This document shows positions 49,276-57,871 of a stretch of DNA of 64,000 nt, piece by piece (the first letter of the stretch is position 1; each line of letters opens with the position of its first letter). The translations under genes were made by a program, and so were the position numbers. The DNA comes from a virus, in the IMG/VR virus record IMGVR_UViG_3300008263_000022, positions 17,196-81,195 of that record; one strand, given 5' to 3'. The notes beneath the pieces were generated by a model. The model saw only the letters and a list, made by a program, of their open reading frames with translations, was not told the DNA's origin and did no database searches.

Positions 49276-49464
49276 TTATTGCAATTCACCTTGAAGCATA
49301 CCAACAACTTCAATAAAGCTCATATCAACCACCACATTACCTGTGGTGGTATTAATAACAGTAAATTCACCTTCTTCAGTTTTTGAAATAAACACCACAA
49401 CAACAAAATTAGGATTTACGGCAATAGTTTGTTTTGTTTGTGCATCTCTAAAATTTAATAACAT
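49276..49464 (-). CDS. Small conserved protein, 62 aa
   Basis: The start at 49464 (MLLNFRDAQTKQTIAVNPNF) is preferred because it directly follows the clamp gene. Then FVVVVFISKTEEGEFTVINT, a beta-rich pattern, and MSFIEVVGMLQGELQ. It lies between gp45 and gp44 and could be replisome-associated. No family is recognised. Confidence 0.6.
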   Translation of the reverse strand: MLLNFRDAQTKQTIAVNPNFVVVVFISKTEEGEFTVINTTTGNVVVDMSFIEVVGMLQGELQ

Positions 49465-49465
49465 C

Positions 49466-50149
49466 TTACTCTCCAAATTTAGAATATTTGGCTTCAGTTG
49501 CAACAAAATACTGAATAGCTTGATTCTTATTTTTAAATAAAGAAAGACCTTTGGATGAAATTTCTACATCGTAGGAACCAGGAATCATTTTTAAATTTTC
49601 AGTTAAGAAAACCATTTTAAATTTTTGGCCATTGCCAGCCGCAACTTGAATTGTATTGGTATCGGCCGATGAATCTTTGACATCACAACTTGTCAAATTA
49701 ATATCGCCACCATCAGATTCCACGACTAGGTTAGGCGACTGTAACACATTCGTGATTTTAATAATAGAATCAAAATCATCTTTGGTAAGAGCGAAAGTGA
49801 TATCAACTGATGGTAGTGTCAATTCTTTATCGGGTGGAATCAAGATGCTTTCTTTTTCCGTTTTGCGGTACTTGGTTTTATTACGGCCAAAGTTAAAGAT
49901 AATATTGATATCATCAAAATCAATATCTGTATCTTTGCCAATTGAATGAATCGTCAAAAACTTATTTAAATCATACACACAAAAATCTTGTGGAAAAGAA
50001 TCTTTCAATGTGGCTTCTGCCAAAACATTTTTTCCGGTAGAAATTGTTTTGATTTTATTGCCAGCTTTGAATTGAATGCCGGAATTTAATTTTGCAAAGT
50101 TTTGTAATACTGTTAGTGTTTCACTTGATAACTTCATTGTTTTCTCCAT
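49466..50149 (-). CDS. 45: Sliding clamp gp45
   Basis: The 227-aa protein (T4 gp45, 228 aa) begins MKLSSETLTVLQNFAKLNSG (or two codons upstream) and has the duplicated clamp fold with VEISSKGLSLFKNKNQAIQYFV near its end. It encircles DNA for gp43 processivity and, in late infection, connects RNA polymerase through gp33/gp55. Promoter at 50174-50202 is about 25-50 bases upstream. No gp33 is identified in the window. Confidence 0.92.
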   Translation of the reverse strand: MEKTMKLSSETLTVLQNFAKLNSGIQFKAGNKIKTISTGKNVLAEATLKDSFPQDFCVYDLNKFLTIHSIGKDTDIDFDDINIIFNFGRNKTKYRKTEKESILIPPDKELTLPSVDITFALTKDDFDSIIKITNVLQSPNLVVESDGGDINLTSCDVKDSSADTNTIQVAAGNGQKFKMVFLTENLKMIPGSYDVEISSKGLSLFKNKNQAIQYFVATEAKYSKFGE

Positions 50150-50157
50150 TATAAAAA

Positions 50158-50517
50158 TTACTGCTTCGAATATATTGTATCATGTTCATACAGAAACATC
50201 AAGCAGCACATTGCGTGTGCCAAGTGATGTTTACCAGATTCGGGATCATTAATTTCTCCTTCTTTCCAAGCCCACAAATGCCGTTGCATTGCATCAAAAT
50301 ACCTACGCTTAGAATCTGGTACATACTTCCAATTATCTGGTTCATATTTCTCTGCACCAAACGTAAGTATTTCAACCGTTGCTTTTAGTGCTGCTGGCGG
50401 TAATAATCCATATTGTAATTTACCGCCATCAAATTTTCGGCCACCAGTGGTTGCATTTTGTGAAGCTCTTACTTCATCAACAATCTTATAACCAAAAGGA
50501 CCACTCATATCACTCAT
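50158..50517 (-). CDS. dATP/dGTP diphosphohydrolase-like (DUF5664) protein, 119 aa
   Basis: GGRKFDGGKLQYGLLPPAAL, FGAEKYEPDNWKYVPDSKRR and HLWAWKEGEINDPESGKHHL are the conserved blocks of a phage family annotated as a dATP/dGTP diphosphohydrolase N-terminal domain, DUF5664 in my memory. Metal-binding E/D/H residues lie in the third block. It would adjust the dNTP pool. The stop side carries the clamp promoter. Confidence 0.75.
   Translation of the reverse strand: MSDMSGPFGYKIVDEVRASQNATTGGRKFDGGKLQYGLLPPAALKATVEILTFGAEKYEPDNWKYVPDSKRRYFDAMQRHLWAWKEGEINDPESGKHHLAHAMCCLMFLYEHDTIYSKQ
50174..50202 (-). promoter_or_regulatory. Sigma70-type promoter for gp45
   Basis: Minus-strand TTGATG (50197-50202) and TACAAT (50174-50179), 17 bases apart, lie inside the end of the upstream gene. 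The -35 is one step from consensus. It allows separate expression of the clamp gene. Confidence 0.6.
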
Positions 50518-51335
50518 TACATTTCTCCAACAAAATTAGCCACAGCTGGCATATCTCCTTGAAAATGATATGTGCCAATATGCGAGGTTTTCATCCAAGG
50601 ACATAAATGAATTGTACCACCAATCTTACGCCACATTTGGCAGAACATATAATCTTCTGACAAGTAACGATCAGAACCACCGCCAACAATGCTGTCTTTT
50701 GTATCAATAACTGTATCAAAGAAAGCGTGAATGTATCGTGTACCATCAAAGTGTGCTTGGCCAACATGGTCTGGTTTGTAACGAATCATTGGATATGCTT
50801 CTTCCATTTTTTTAAACACATCACGTTTAATCATCATAAAACCTGTGCCAATTTCTAACACTTCTAATGGTTCTGTAACGCTAAATTGTGCTGTGCCTTT
50901 TACTGGATTAAAAACATAATCACCAGTGAGTTTTTCTAATGTTTGTGCATCAATATCTGGATTCTTTACTACAGCAGTTTTGACTGATTTCCATTTGATT
51001 GCTTTTTTAGGATAAGGACCACCAGAAACATCTTTGTCCATGGCCAATAAGGCAATTACATCTTGTGGATTAAAGTGAATATCTGAATCAATAAACAGCA
51101 TATGAGTACATTCAGAACGATGAATATATTCATCCACCAAATAATTTCTTGCACGAGTAATTAACGATTCATTGAAAAGAAATGAAAATTTCACTTGCAC
51201 TCCATATTGCATACAAAGACCTTGCAAATCTAAACAAGCTTTCATGTATAGACCATGATTCATACCACCATACATTGGCGTGGCCACGAACAGGCTTTTC
51301 TTTTGTAATTCTTCTTTTTTAATTGAAATTTCCAT
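50517..51335 (-). CDS. Glycosyltransferase-like protein, 272 aa
   Basis: KKSLFVATPMYGGMNHGLYM starts a GT-A-like fold, and MLFIDSDIHFNPQDVIALLA is a DxD sugar-nucleotide site. SEDYMFCQMWRKIGGTIHL stands where the catalytic region ends. Proteins of this kind occur in aquatic T4-like phages, perhaps modifying DNA bases or a virion component. It sits alone among replication genes, away from the main glycan island. It shares one base with its neighbour. Confidence 0.65.
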   Translation of the reverse strand: MEISIKKEELQKKSLFVATPMYGGMNHGLYMKACLDLQGLCMQYGVQVKFSFLFNESLITRARNYLVDEYIHRSECTHMLFIDSDIHFNPQDVIALLAMDKDVSGGPYPKKAIKWKSVKTAVVKNPDIDAQTLEKLTGDYVFNPVKGTAQFSVTEPLEVLEIGTGFMMIKRDVFKKMEEAYPMIRYKPDHVGQAHFDGTRYIHAFFDTVIDTKDSIVGGGSDRYLSEDYMFCQMWRKIGGTIHLCPWMKTSHIGTYHFQGDMPAVANFVGEM

Positions 51336-51395
51336 TTGTTCTCCGAAAATAAAAAAAGAGGAGTTCGTTAATGATACTCCTCTATAACCGATAGC

Positions 51396-51665
51396 TTAGT
51401 TAAAACTATAACCAGCAGATAATGCTGCACGAACCATAGCTTTGGTTGGTTTACCAATGCGATAGGCACGAACCTTTGTGCCATCACCACGGCGAACTGT
51501 GTTGGTGTAAATGCAGTGACCTTCTTGACGTAACTCATCAACACGAGCAGACACGTTTTGAATACCAAAACGAGCACGAGCTTGTGCTACAGTTAGGGTG
51601 TTGTAACCTTCAGATTTACTCAAGAAATTGAGGATCTTTTGTTTGGCTGATAATTGCTTCTTCAT
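51396..51665 (-). CDS. Winged-helix DNA-binding protein, 89 aa
   Basis: Start at 51665 (MKKQLSAKQKILNFLS). Residues about 9-60 (ILNFLSKSEGYNTLTVAQAR and NVSARVDELRQEGHCIYTNT) have the helix-turn-helix and wing layout of small winged-helix regulators, and the tail ends in SAGYSFN. It may repress its own promoter (51719-51748) or other phage or host genes. Target unknown. Confidence 0.7.
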   Translation of the reverse strand: MKKQLSAKQKILNFLSKSEGYNTLTVAQARARFGIQNVSARVDELRQEGHCIYTNTVRRGDGTKVRAYRIGKPTKAMVRAALSAGYSFN

Positions 51666-51718
51666 ATAAAACTCCATAGTAAGTTAATAAAATAACCTTG
51701 CTTATTGCAAGTTCTCAC

Positions 51719-51748
51719 ATCATAACATTATATATGTGTGTGTGTCAA
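51719..51748 (-). promoter_or_regulatory. Sigma70 promoter of the winged-helix gene
   Basis: Minus-strand TTGACA (51743-51748) and TATGAT (51719-51724) with an 18-base spacer that contains alternating CA repeats and a further TATAAT. It lies 54 bases before the start at 51665. Confidence 0.65.
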
Positions 51749-51769
51749 GTATAATGATGGTATACTTGT

Positions 51770-53035
51770 TTATCTGCCAACTTGTGGCAAATACTTGGCC
51801 TTGGTTTTTTCCCAAGATAAATCAATTAAATCGTCATAGAAAAGTGTTTCATATGAAACCTTGTTTTTCTTTTGTAGTTGCCGAATACGACCTTTGGCAT
51901 ATTTGGTTTTCCAAATATTACTCAAAGCTTCTTCACTGGTATCAAATGATTTCACCAGTTCATCTTCTGTAATCTCCTTACGGAGAAATTCATTAGTATT
52001 ATTATAGAGAGGACTAAAATAGATGCCTCTCTGATGTTCAGTACGAATCAATTCTTTTGGTATCTGTAACTTAGAATAAGCAAAGTTTAATGAACGATTC
52101 TTGTGGTCACGTTTAAGTGGCAATCCTTGAGTGTTCTTGGCTTCCCACCATTCAAAATATTTACGAGTATGATTTTCTTTAATCCAATCAAATACAATTC
52201 TTTTGGTTGCTCTTGATGGTTCAAAGGCAACTGAACCTGATGAAAACCCCATTGGATTCCAATGTTCAAGTCCATCATACTGTGATAATCCGCCGGCTTT
52301 TGTTTTACCATACAATGATGTTGTGGTAACTCCAGCAAGAACATCACCATACTGTCGCTTCCAATCTTTCTGAACTGTATCAGATAAACACATCAATGCC
52401 AGTAATTTGCCACCCATGTAATTAAAACCAAGTGGTTGTAACGGAACGATGGTGGATCCAATTGCCGTATGATTAATCATATGTTGCTGTGTCTTAACAT
52501 CTCTCGACCATCCGATTGCATTATCTCTCGGAGTCAAGTCCAGAAAGTCTGAGGAGATACAGATAACACCAAGATATTTGCCTGATACTTTATCGGTAAG
52601 AATGTAAAATAGATTACGACCAATGTTAGAATTGTTCTTCATTGTGGAAGAAAAGGTACGAATGGCATTCCATCTCTCTGCTTCAGGTCCATTTGAAAGA
52701 ACCATAATTGGTTGTAACTTTTCATAATCATCCGGATCTTTTGGTGTCCAGAAATTGGCTTTAACTTCGTTAATCATATCTCTTTGGCTAGGATCAACCA
52801 TTTGCATTTCTTGACCCCACAAAGTGGAAACTTCGTGTTGTGGATATCGTTCTTTTACTTCACACCATTTTTGATATAAAGTATACTCACGTACATCCAT
52901 TTGAGAGGCATATGTTAAGTCCTCAATTAGGACTTTCTTCATTACATCTTCATCAATGTGTTCAAATTTTTCAGCAGGATTTTTTTCTTGCCAAGTTTGC
53001 CATTGCTCTTCTACATATTCAATAGGAGTTGCCAT
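51770..53035 (-). CDS. DUF4338/DruA-like or GNAT-like protein, paralog 2, 421 aa
   Basis: LQPLGFNYMGGKLLALMCLS and YGDVLAGVTTTSLYGKTKAG, then SQYDGLEHW, match the same positions of the 369-aa protein at 32644-33753. The N-terminal 90 residues differ and are acidic and helical. Both may be DNA- or nucleotide-modifying enzymes of a DruA (DUF4338) or GNAT/Mom-like type; I cannot choose. It shares one base with the peptide deformylase gene. Confidence 0.5.
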   Translation of the reverse strand: MATPIEYVEEQWQTWQEKNPAEKFEHIDEDVMKKVLIEDLTYASQMDVREYTLYQKWCEVKERYPQHEVSTLWGQEMQMVDPSQRDMINEVKANFWTPKDPDDYEKLQPIMVLSNGPEAERWNAIRTFSSTMKNNSNIGRNLFYILTDKVSGKYLGVICISSDFLDLTPRDNAIGWSRDVKTQQHMINHTAIGSTIVPLQPLGFNYMGGKLLALMCLSDTVQKDWKRQYGDVLAGVTTTSLYGKTKAGGLSQYDGLEHWNPMGFSSGSVAFEPSRATKRIVFDWIKENHTRKYFEWWEAKNTQGLPLKRDHKNRSLNFAYSKLQIPKELIRTEHQRGIYFSPLYNNTNEFLRKEITEDELVKSFDTSEEALSNIWKTKYAKGRIRQLQKKNKVSYETLFYDDLIDLSWEKTKAKYLPQVGR

Positions 53036-53607
53036 TATTTCATTTTCATCTTTTTCATTAATTTACTTCTTTTTTGTAAACCAGATTGCAATGCCATTGG
53101 TTTAGTTTTACTAGTATACACTATTCCATTCATGTGGTCAAGCTCATGTTGAAAACAACGAGCAGATATGCCAGAAAAAGTGGCACCTTTCCATTCTCCA
53201 TTAAAATCTTGGTAACGAACTCCTATTTCTGCCGGACGAGTAATTCTTAAACCTAATAATGGAAAAGAAAGGCAACCTTCAATCATGTGGTTTTCTTCTT
53301 TTGATATATTAATAATTTCAGGATTAAAGAATGCCACATAATCATCATTGGTACCCATTACAAAAACTCTATATTTAAATCCGCATTGGTTGGCAGACAA
53401 CCCATAACCACGATAATATTTACAACTTTCTACCAAAGTAGAAGCAAACAAACTAGGATTAACCGGCGGATTATTAAAATCAAATTCTGGCATAACTTCA
53501 GTTAAAATTAAATCGGTTTCTGGCACCAATTTAAAAATGTTAATTTGTTTTTTTGGTTCAGAAATTTTTACCGCATCTTCGGTATTAAACGTAATTATAT
53601 CACTCAT
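53035..53607 (-). CDS. def: Peptide deformylase, 190 aa
   Basis: The three deformylase motifs are present: GYGLSANQ (67-74), EGCLSFP (110-116) and HELDH (154-158), with Cys112, His154 and His158 as metal ligands. It removes the formyl group from nascent proteins; phage copies may support rapid virion protein production. The N-terminus is longer than that of bacterial enzymes by about 30 residues. It overlaps gp46 by 4 bases. Confidence 0.93.
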   Translation of the reverse strand: MSDIITFNTEDAVKISEPKKQINIFKLVPETDLILTEVMPEFDFNNPPVNPSLFASTLVESCKYYRGYGLSANQCGFKYRVFVMGTNDDYVAFFNPEIINISKEENHMIEGCLSFPLLGLRITRPAEIGVRYQDFNGEWKGATFSGISARCFQHELDHMNGIVYTSKTKPMALQSGLQKRSKLMKKMKMK

Positions 53608-55319
53608 TTTGCCACCTGACTAAAATTATTTTTCTTTTCAAATTTAATAATTGACCTGAATTTATCAAACAACTGGTCGCCCTTATGGGATATGACAAAT
53701 ATATTTGTGTCGTTACCCATTTCATGAATCAACTTCAAAAACTCCTCTGTGCCAACACCATCTAATGATGAATCAAACACTTCATCAAGTATCAACAGAT
53801 TAGTATTGGTAGAATTCTTTAACTTGGCTATCTGTCGCCATGTAAACAATAGTGCCAAGTCAATACGCATCTTCTCACCTTCTGAGAAATTAGCATAACT
53901 AAACTCATCACGGTGTCTTGATTTAATTGTTTCTTCAAACGATTCATTGATATTGAAGTTCACAAAGAAATCCATGGCCGTCAAATACTTATTAATCAAT
54001 TTATTCATAATAGGTAAGTATTGACGAATAATCTTAGTCTTAATGCCAGTATCTTTTAGTAGGTTGCCGGCAAATTCATAATATTGTTTCTCTGATGCCA
54101 ATTGCTCTTGTTTGGTAACCAATGTAGCCAGTTCTGTTTTAAGTTCTTTTAACTTGGCATTTTCTTCTTCTAGATTATCTTTACGATTAGATAACTCGTT
54201 AATTTCACTTTGTAACTTACCAATAAAATTATTAACGGCTGTGATAGTTGAATTATGTTTTACAACTTCGTTATTGTGTGCTTGTATGTGTTGTAGTATC
54301 TTTTGTATGGCATCAATTCTATCACTTGTTTCTACAATTTGTTTTGCAATGTCCGTTAATGCATCATTAACTTCAACCTTAGTTCCGTTTAATGTGGTAA
54401 TTTGTTGTTCTCTAAACTCTTGGTTGATGCCTTGTTTGCAAGTAGGACAATCACTATTATCGTGATAGAATCCTACCTCTTTTTCAATCTTCTTCAAACG
54501 AGATTCTAATTTAGATTCTAGATGAACCAGTTTGCCACTCTTTTTTTGCATGGCCATTTGATCCGAAATCTTACTGTTTAATACATCAATATGTTTTTGG
54601 ATCAATTCAATGTCTTTGGTTAATTTTTTAACCTGTTCTTCTGAGTCGGCAATATCTTTTTGTTTTTTTTCAATCTCAGCATTATTATGTTTACGGTGTT
54701 CTTCAATACTTTGTTTTTGAAAGTTAATCTTTTCAGATGTTAAATCCATTTCATATTTGTTTTTGGTAGAAGTATCTTTAATGACAGCCATCTTCTCTTT
54801 GACTACACCATTCATAGATGAAAAGATTTGAATGTCCAGTAAGTCCTCAATGATTGCTCGTCTATCTGCTGGAGATAATTGCATAAATGGAACAAATGAA
54901 GCCGAACCAAGAATCACCACTTGAGTAAACGATTTATAATTTAATTTGAGAATAAATTTTTCTAAGTGTTCTTGATAATCTTTGGCTTTAGCATCTTGGT
55001 CAACCAGTATGCCATTACAATATACCTCAAATGTATTTGGTTTAATACCACGAATTACTTTGTATTGTTTTTTACCAATAGAAAATTCAATCTCAACTAT
55101 ACAATCTTGTTGATTGATGGAGTTAAGTAATTGTGGTTTATTGATTTTACGAAATGGTTTACCAAAGAGACCAAAACACAAGGCGTCTAGTATTGTAGAT
55201 TTGCCTGCACCATTATTACCAATGATAAGTGTATTTGGTGATTTGGTTAGATTGATTTCAGTAAAGTTTAATCCTGTTGAAAGAAAATTCTTCCAACGGA
55301 CTTTTTCAAATTTAATCAT
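53604..55319 (-). CDS. 46: Recombination exonuclease subunit gp46 (Rad50-like)
   Basis: The 571-aa SMC-type ATPase has Walker A GNNGAGKST (34-42), long coiled coils and a zinc hook CPTCKQG near residue 290. The C-terminal signature SEGEKMRIDLALLFTWR and Walker B LILDEVFD follow. With gp47 it resects DNA ends and degrades host DNA for phage replication. T4 gp46 has 560 residues. It overlaps gp47 by 4 bases. Confidence 0.95.
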   Translation of the reverse strand: MIKFEKVRWKNFLSTGLNFTEINLTKSPNTLIIGNNGAGKSTILDALCFGLFGKPFRKINKPQLLNSINQQDCIVEIEFSIGKKQYKVIRGIKPNTFEVYCNGILVDQDAKAKDYQEHLEKFILKLNYKSFTQVVILGSASFVPFMQLSPADRRAIIEDLLDIQIFSSMNGVVKEKMAVIKDTSTKNKYEMDLTSEKINFQKQSIEEHRKHNNAEIEKKQKDIADSEEQVKKLTKDIELIQKHIDVLNSKISDQMAMQKKSGKLVHLESKLESRLKKIEKEVGFYHDNSDCPTCKQGINQEFREQQITTLNGTKVEVNDALTDIAKQIVETSDRIDAIQKILQHIQAHNNEVVKHNSTITAVNNFIGKLQSEINELSNRKDNLEEENAKLKELKTELATLVTKQEQLASEKQYYEFAGNLLKDTGIKTKIIRQYLPIMNKLINKYLTAMDFFVNFNINESFEETIKSRHRDEFSYANFSEGEKMRIDLALLFTWRQIAKLKNSTNTNLLILDEVFDSSLDGVGTEEFLKLIHEMGNDTNIFVISHKGDQLFDKFRSIIKFEKKNNFSQVAK

Positions 55320-56392
55320 GCCTGTTCTTGGTTCAATGCCTCAACATATAATTCACGCATTACTGTTTTCAGCTTTTCATTATCAATATGTTCTTCTTGA
55401 ATACCATCTACAAACTTATTAATAATTGTGATGGTATCTTCTGCTTGATTTATCATATCATCTTCTACACCTTCTGTCAAGTCTGTAAAGTCCTCGGCAA
55501 TAGTAATATCAACAGGATTTACATTATACAGGTTATTCATCATTTTGTCAAACAGATAGGGGTTTGTTTTATTGATTACCACCACTTTAACATAGGTATT
55601 GGTGTATTTGCTTAAATCTTTATTGGTAATCTCGGTAATTGATTCCACTTTATCATCATAAGTGATTTTGTGGAACATGACATTTGGATTCTTTACAAAA
55701 TCAAGACTCCGATTGCTAAGGTCAAAAAGATGAAAGCCTCTAGGATCATTATAATCTTGCCAAGTAAGTTCATACGGGTTTCCAAGATAGTGAATACCGT
55801 CAGCTGAACTCCTATGATGATAGTGACCACTAAAAGTAAAATCGAACTTTCTAAATAACTCACGACTTAATCCTTCCTGGCTTGGCATGCCACGATACAT
55901 GGCAAAACCGGCAATTTCAAAATGGCCCATACAGATTTGCGCATCTGTATTAGACATCTCAGAAATGGCATCATTATGGTTTTGAGGACAAATCCAAGGA
56001 ATCATACAGATTGGATATTTTTCATTATTCAACCAAATTGTTTTTGGACTTGATATTACATTGATGTTACTATACTCTTGTAATAACAAATCAACCGAAT
56101 TTACATCGTTGGTATTTTTAAAATAGGTATCATGGTTGCCAGCCAACATATGTACTTGAATACCTTTGGCATATAATTTATCAAAAAACATCTCTCTTGT
56201 GCGTTTAAGTGTAAAGAAGTTTACATACTTTCTACGGTCAAATGTATCACCCAAAATAAGAACAGTATCAATGCCATGTTTTTCGAGAGTTGGGAAAAAA
56301 GTATCACGATAAAATTTCTCATAATAATCTAAAAAATGAATTGAATCATTACGAGCACCAAAATGTTGATCGGTTATAATTGCTGTTTTCAT
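55316..56392 (-). CDS. 47: Recombination nuclease subunit gp47 (Mre11-like)
   Basis: Metallophosphoesterase motifs are present in order: DQHFG (8-12), GDTFDRR (47-53), GNHDTYF (about 84), and later GHFEI and SGHYHHRS. It provides the Mn-dependent nuclease of the gp46/gp47 complex. Length 358 is close to T4 gp47 (339). The C-terminal part lacks extra domains. Confidence 0.93.
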   Translation of the reverse strand: MKTAIITDQHFGARNDSIHFLDYYEKFYRDTFFPTLEKHGIDTVLILGDTFDRRKYVNFFTLKRTREMFFDKLYAKGIQVHMLAGNHDTYFKNTNDVNSVDLLLQEYSNINVISSPKTIWLNNEKYPICMIPWICPQNHNDAISEMSNTDAQICMGHFEIAGFAMYRGMPSQEGLSRELFRKFDFTFSGHYHHRSSADGIHYLGNPYELTWQDYNDPRGFHLFDLSNRSLDFVKNPNVMFHKITYDDKVESITEITNKDLSKYTNTYVKVVVINKTNPYLFDKMMNNLYNVNPVDITIAEDFTDLTEGVEDDMINQAEDTITIINKFVDGIQEEHIDNEKLKTVMRELYVEALNQEQA

Positions 56393-56809
56393 TTATATAA
56401 TACTTTCTATACCAAATTTTTCTTTTGCCACTTTATTAGTTTCTGGATGACCAGCACTTCGGCAATCAAATTGTCTACACGATCTTGGTCGATGGTCATA
56501 GATTGAACACTGGCCATCAATAAACATTGAACATCCTCCAGTAGGAGATTTTTTAAACATTGCCGCAAGTGGTCCAACATTAGGATTTTCCAAAATCATG
56601 TTTTTATCTGGTTGTATAAGACTTAGAGGATAACGGCCTGACGATACTTCTTCAGGAGTTAAAAATGGTGTTAATATTTCACAACATCTTGTACAGCTTC
56701 CACAAGGAACATCAGATATGGGAGCGCCGCTATCAATTGATGTTAAATTAATATTAATAATTTTATACTTATTTTCTTTCAATATCTTCTTCCTCACATT
56801 TTTCACCAT
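56393..56809 (-). CDS. YkgJ-type zinc/iron-chelating cysteine protein, 138 aa
   Basis: The Cys pattern CGSCTRCCE, then C in GGCSMF and QCSIYDHRPRSCRQFDCR, is the YkgJ/UPF0153 signature thought to bind zinc or iron. It sits beside the Fe-S-related IscU theme only by function, 15 kb away. Its start at 56809 overlaps the nucleotidyltransferase gene by 41 bases, so a downstream TTG or ATT start is possible. Substrate unknown. Confidence 0.75.
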   Translation of the reverse strand: MVKNVRKKILKENKYKIININLTSIDSGAPISDVPCGSCTRCCEILTPFLTPEEVSSGRYPLSLIQPDKNMILENPNVGPLAAMFKKSPTGGCSMFIDGQCSIYDHRPRSCRQFDCRSAGHPETNKVAKEKFGIESII

Positions 56810-57557
56810 ACTGAATCTCTACAATTTTTAAAGGTTCATTTGAATTGTTTTGTAATTGGTGCCACACACCAATTGGTACATGTACAGTATTATGTTTATA
56901 GTATGTATTTTTTGATTTTGAACTAGGTCTTTGTTCGATGACGGTTGCTTCACCTTCAACAATATGCCAATGTTCATTTCTATATTGATGCTTTTGCATT
57001 GTTAAAGATTGACCAGGATCCACAATTAATTCCTTAACTTTTGTATTTGGTGTTTCATATAATACACGATAGAATCCCCAAGGTCTTTTTGTTTTAGGAG
57101 ATTTCCATTCGTTCAATAAATTTGAAGAAGAATTTAGCTTGATTTGACCACCAACACCAAAAACAAATTCAACACCATCAACAGACATTTCTGGTATGTT
57201 GTCTTTAGTTCTATCACCGCCATTTGCAAATATGAATATAGTATTGTTATCACGCCATGTTTTCTTTACTGTATTCAATAGTCTAATTGCACTATCATCT
57301 GTGTCGTCAAAATTAACAACATAGTCAACAGATTTAAGTGCTTTTATTATTTTAGACCGGTCGTGCCAATTCATAAAGGCTTTGCCTTTTTTACGAATCA
57401 ACCACTCATCACTATTAATACCAACAACAAGAATGTCGCCAAGGCTTTTGGCTTCATTCAAATAAGCAATATGGCCAGAATGTAGTGGATCAAATCCACC
57501 AGATACAACAATAATCTTTTTAGTTTCGGTTTGGTTTTCTGTGGTCAATGTTGTCAT
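56769..57557 (-). CDS. Nucleotidyltransferase-cupin fusion, 262 aa
   Basis: Residues about 14-135 are an RfaE/TagD-type cytidylyltransferase with intact HSGH (26-29) in GGFDPLHSGHIAYL. Residues about 160-250 form a cupin related to mannose-6-phosphate isomerase type II (KRPWGFYRVL, QKHQYRNEHWHIVEGEATVI, HVPIGVWHQL) with the metal ligands H, E and H. A fusion of the two suggests synthesis of an activated sugar. The paralog at 3993-4364 has lost HxGH. Confidence 0.8.
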   Translation of the reverse strand: MTTLTTENQTETKKIIVVSGGFDPLHSGHIAYLNEAKSLGDILVVGINSDEWLIRKKGKAFMNWHDRSKIIKALKSVDYVVNFDDTDDSAIRLLNTVKKTWRDNNTIFIFANGGDRTKDNIPEMSVDGVEFVFGVGGQIKLNSSSNLLNEWKSPKTKRPWGFYRVLYETPNTKVKELIVDPGQSLTMQKHQYRNEHWHIVEGEATVIEQRPSSKSKNTYYKHNTVHVPIGVWHQLQNNSNEPLKIVEIQYGEKCEEEDIERK

Positions 57558-57678
57558 AATATTTAATTTCCAATATAGAATCTATGGGTTGTTTAATACC
57601 AAATACAGCCACTTCTTCAAATTTATCAAATTCTTTTGTCATAATATAATCTTCTAATAAGTAGGTTACCTTATACAT
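57520..57678 (-). CDS. Small protein, 52 aa, paralog A
   Basis: Good ribosome binding site TTAGGAGAATATA before ATG 57678. It reads MYKVTYLLEDYIMTKEFDKF and ILEIKYYDN. The next upstream gene has the same MYKVTY...EIKFYD frame, so the two are tandem paralogs. It overlaps the next gene by 38 bases. Function unknown. Confidence 0.6.
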   Translation of the reverse strand: MYKVTYLLEDYIMTKEFDKFEEVAVFGIKQPIDSILEIKYYDNIDHRKPNRN

Positions 57679-57693
57679 TATATTCTCCTAAAA

Positions 57694-57867
57694 TTATATG
57701 TTTACCGTTGGTGTATTAGGATCATTCTCATCGTAGAATTTAATTTCAAATAAACAATCTTTGTTTATTTTTTTGGCAAAGTCCAGTGACTCTCTATGAG
57801 TTTTAAACCATTTAAACAGTAAAACATCTTTTTTATCCAAAGCTGGATAATATGTAACTTTGTACAT
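57694..57867 (-). CDS. Small protein, 57 aa, paralog B
   Basis: ATG 57867 lies 5 bases after the gp55 stop. It reads MYKVTYYPALDKKDVLLFKW and EIKFYDENDP. It resembles paralog A at 57520-57678 in start, spacing and end. It could be a tiny RNA- or RNAP-associated protein near the late sigma gene; that idea rests on location only. Confidence 0.6.
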   Translation of the reverse strand: MYKVTYYPALDKKDVLLFKWFKTHRESLDFAKKINKDCLFEIKFYDENDPNTPTVNI

Positions 57868-57871
57868 TATA

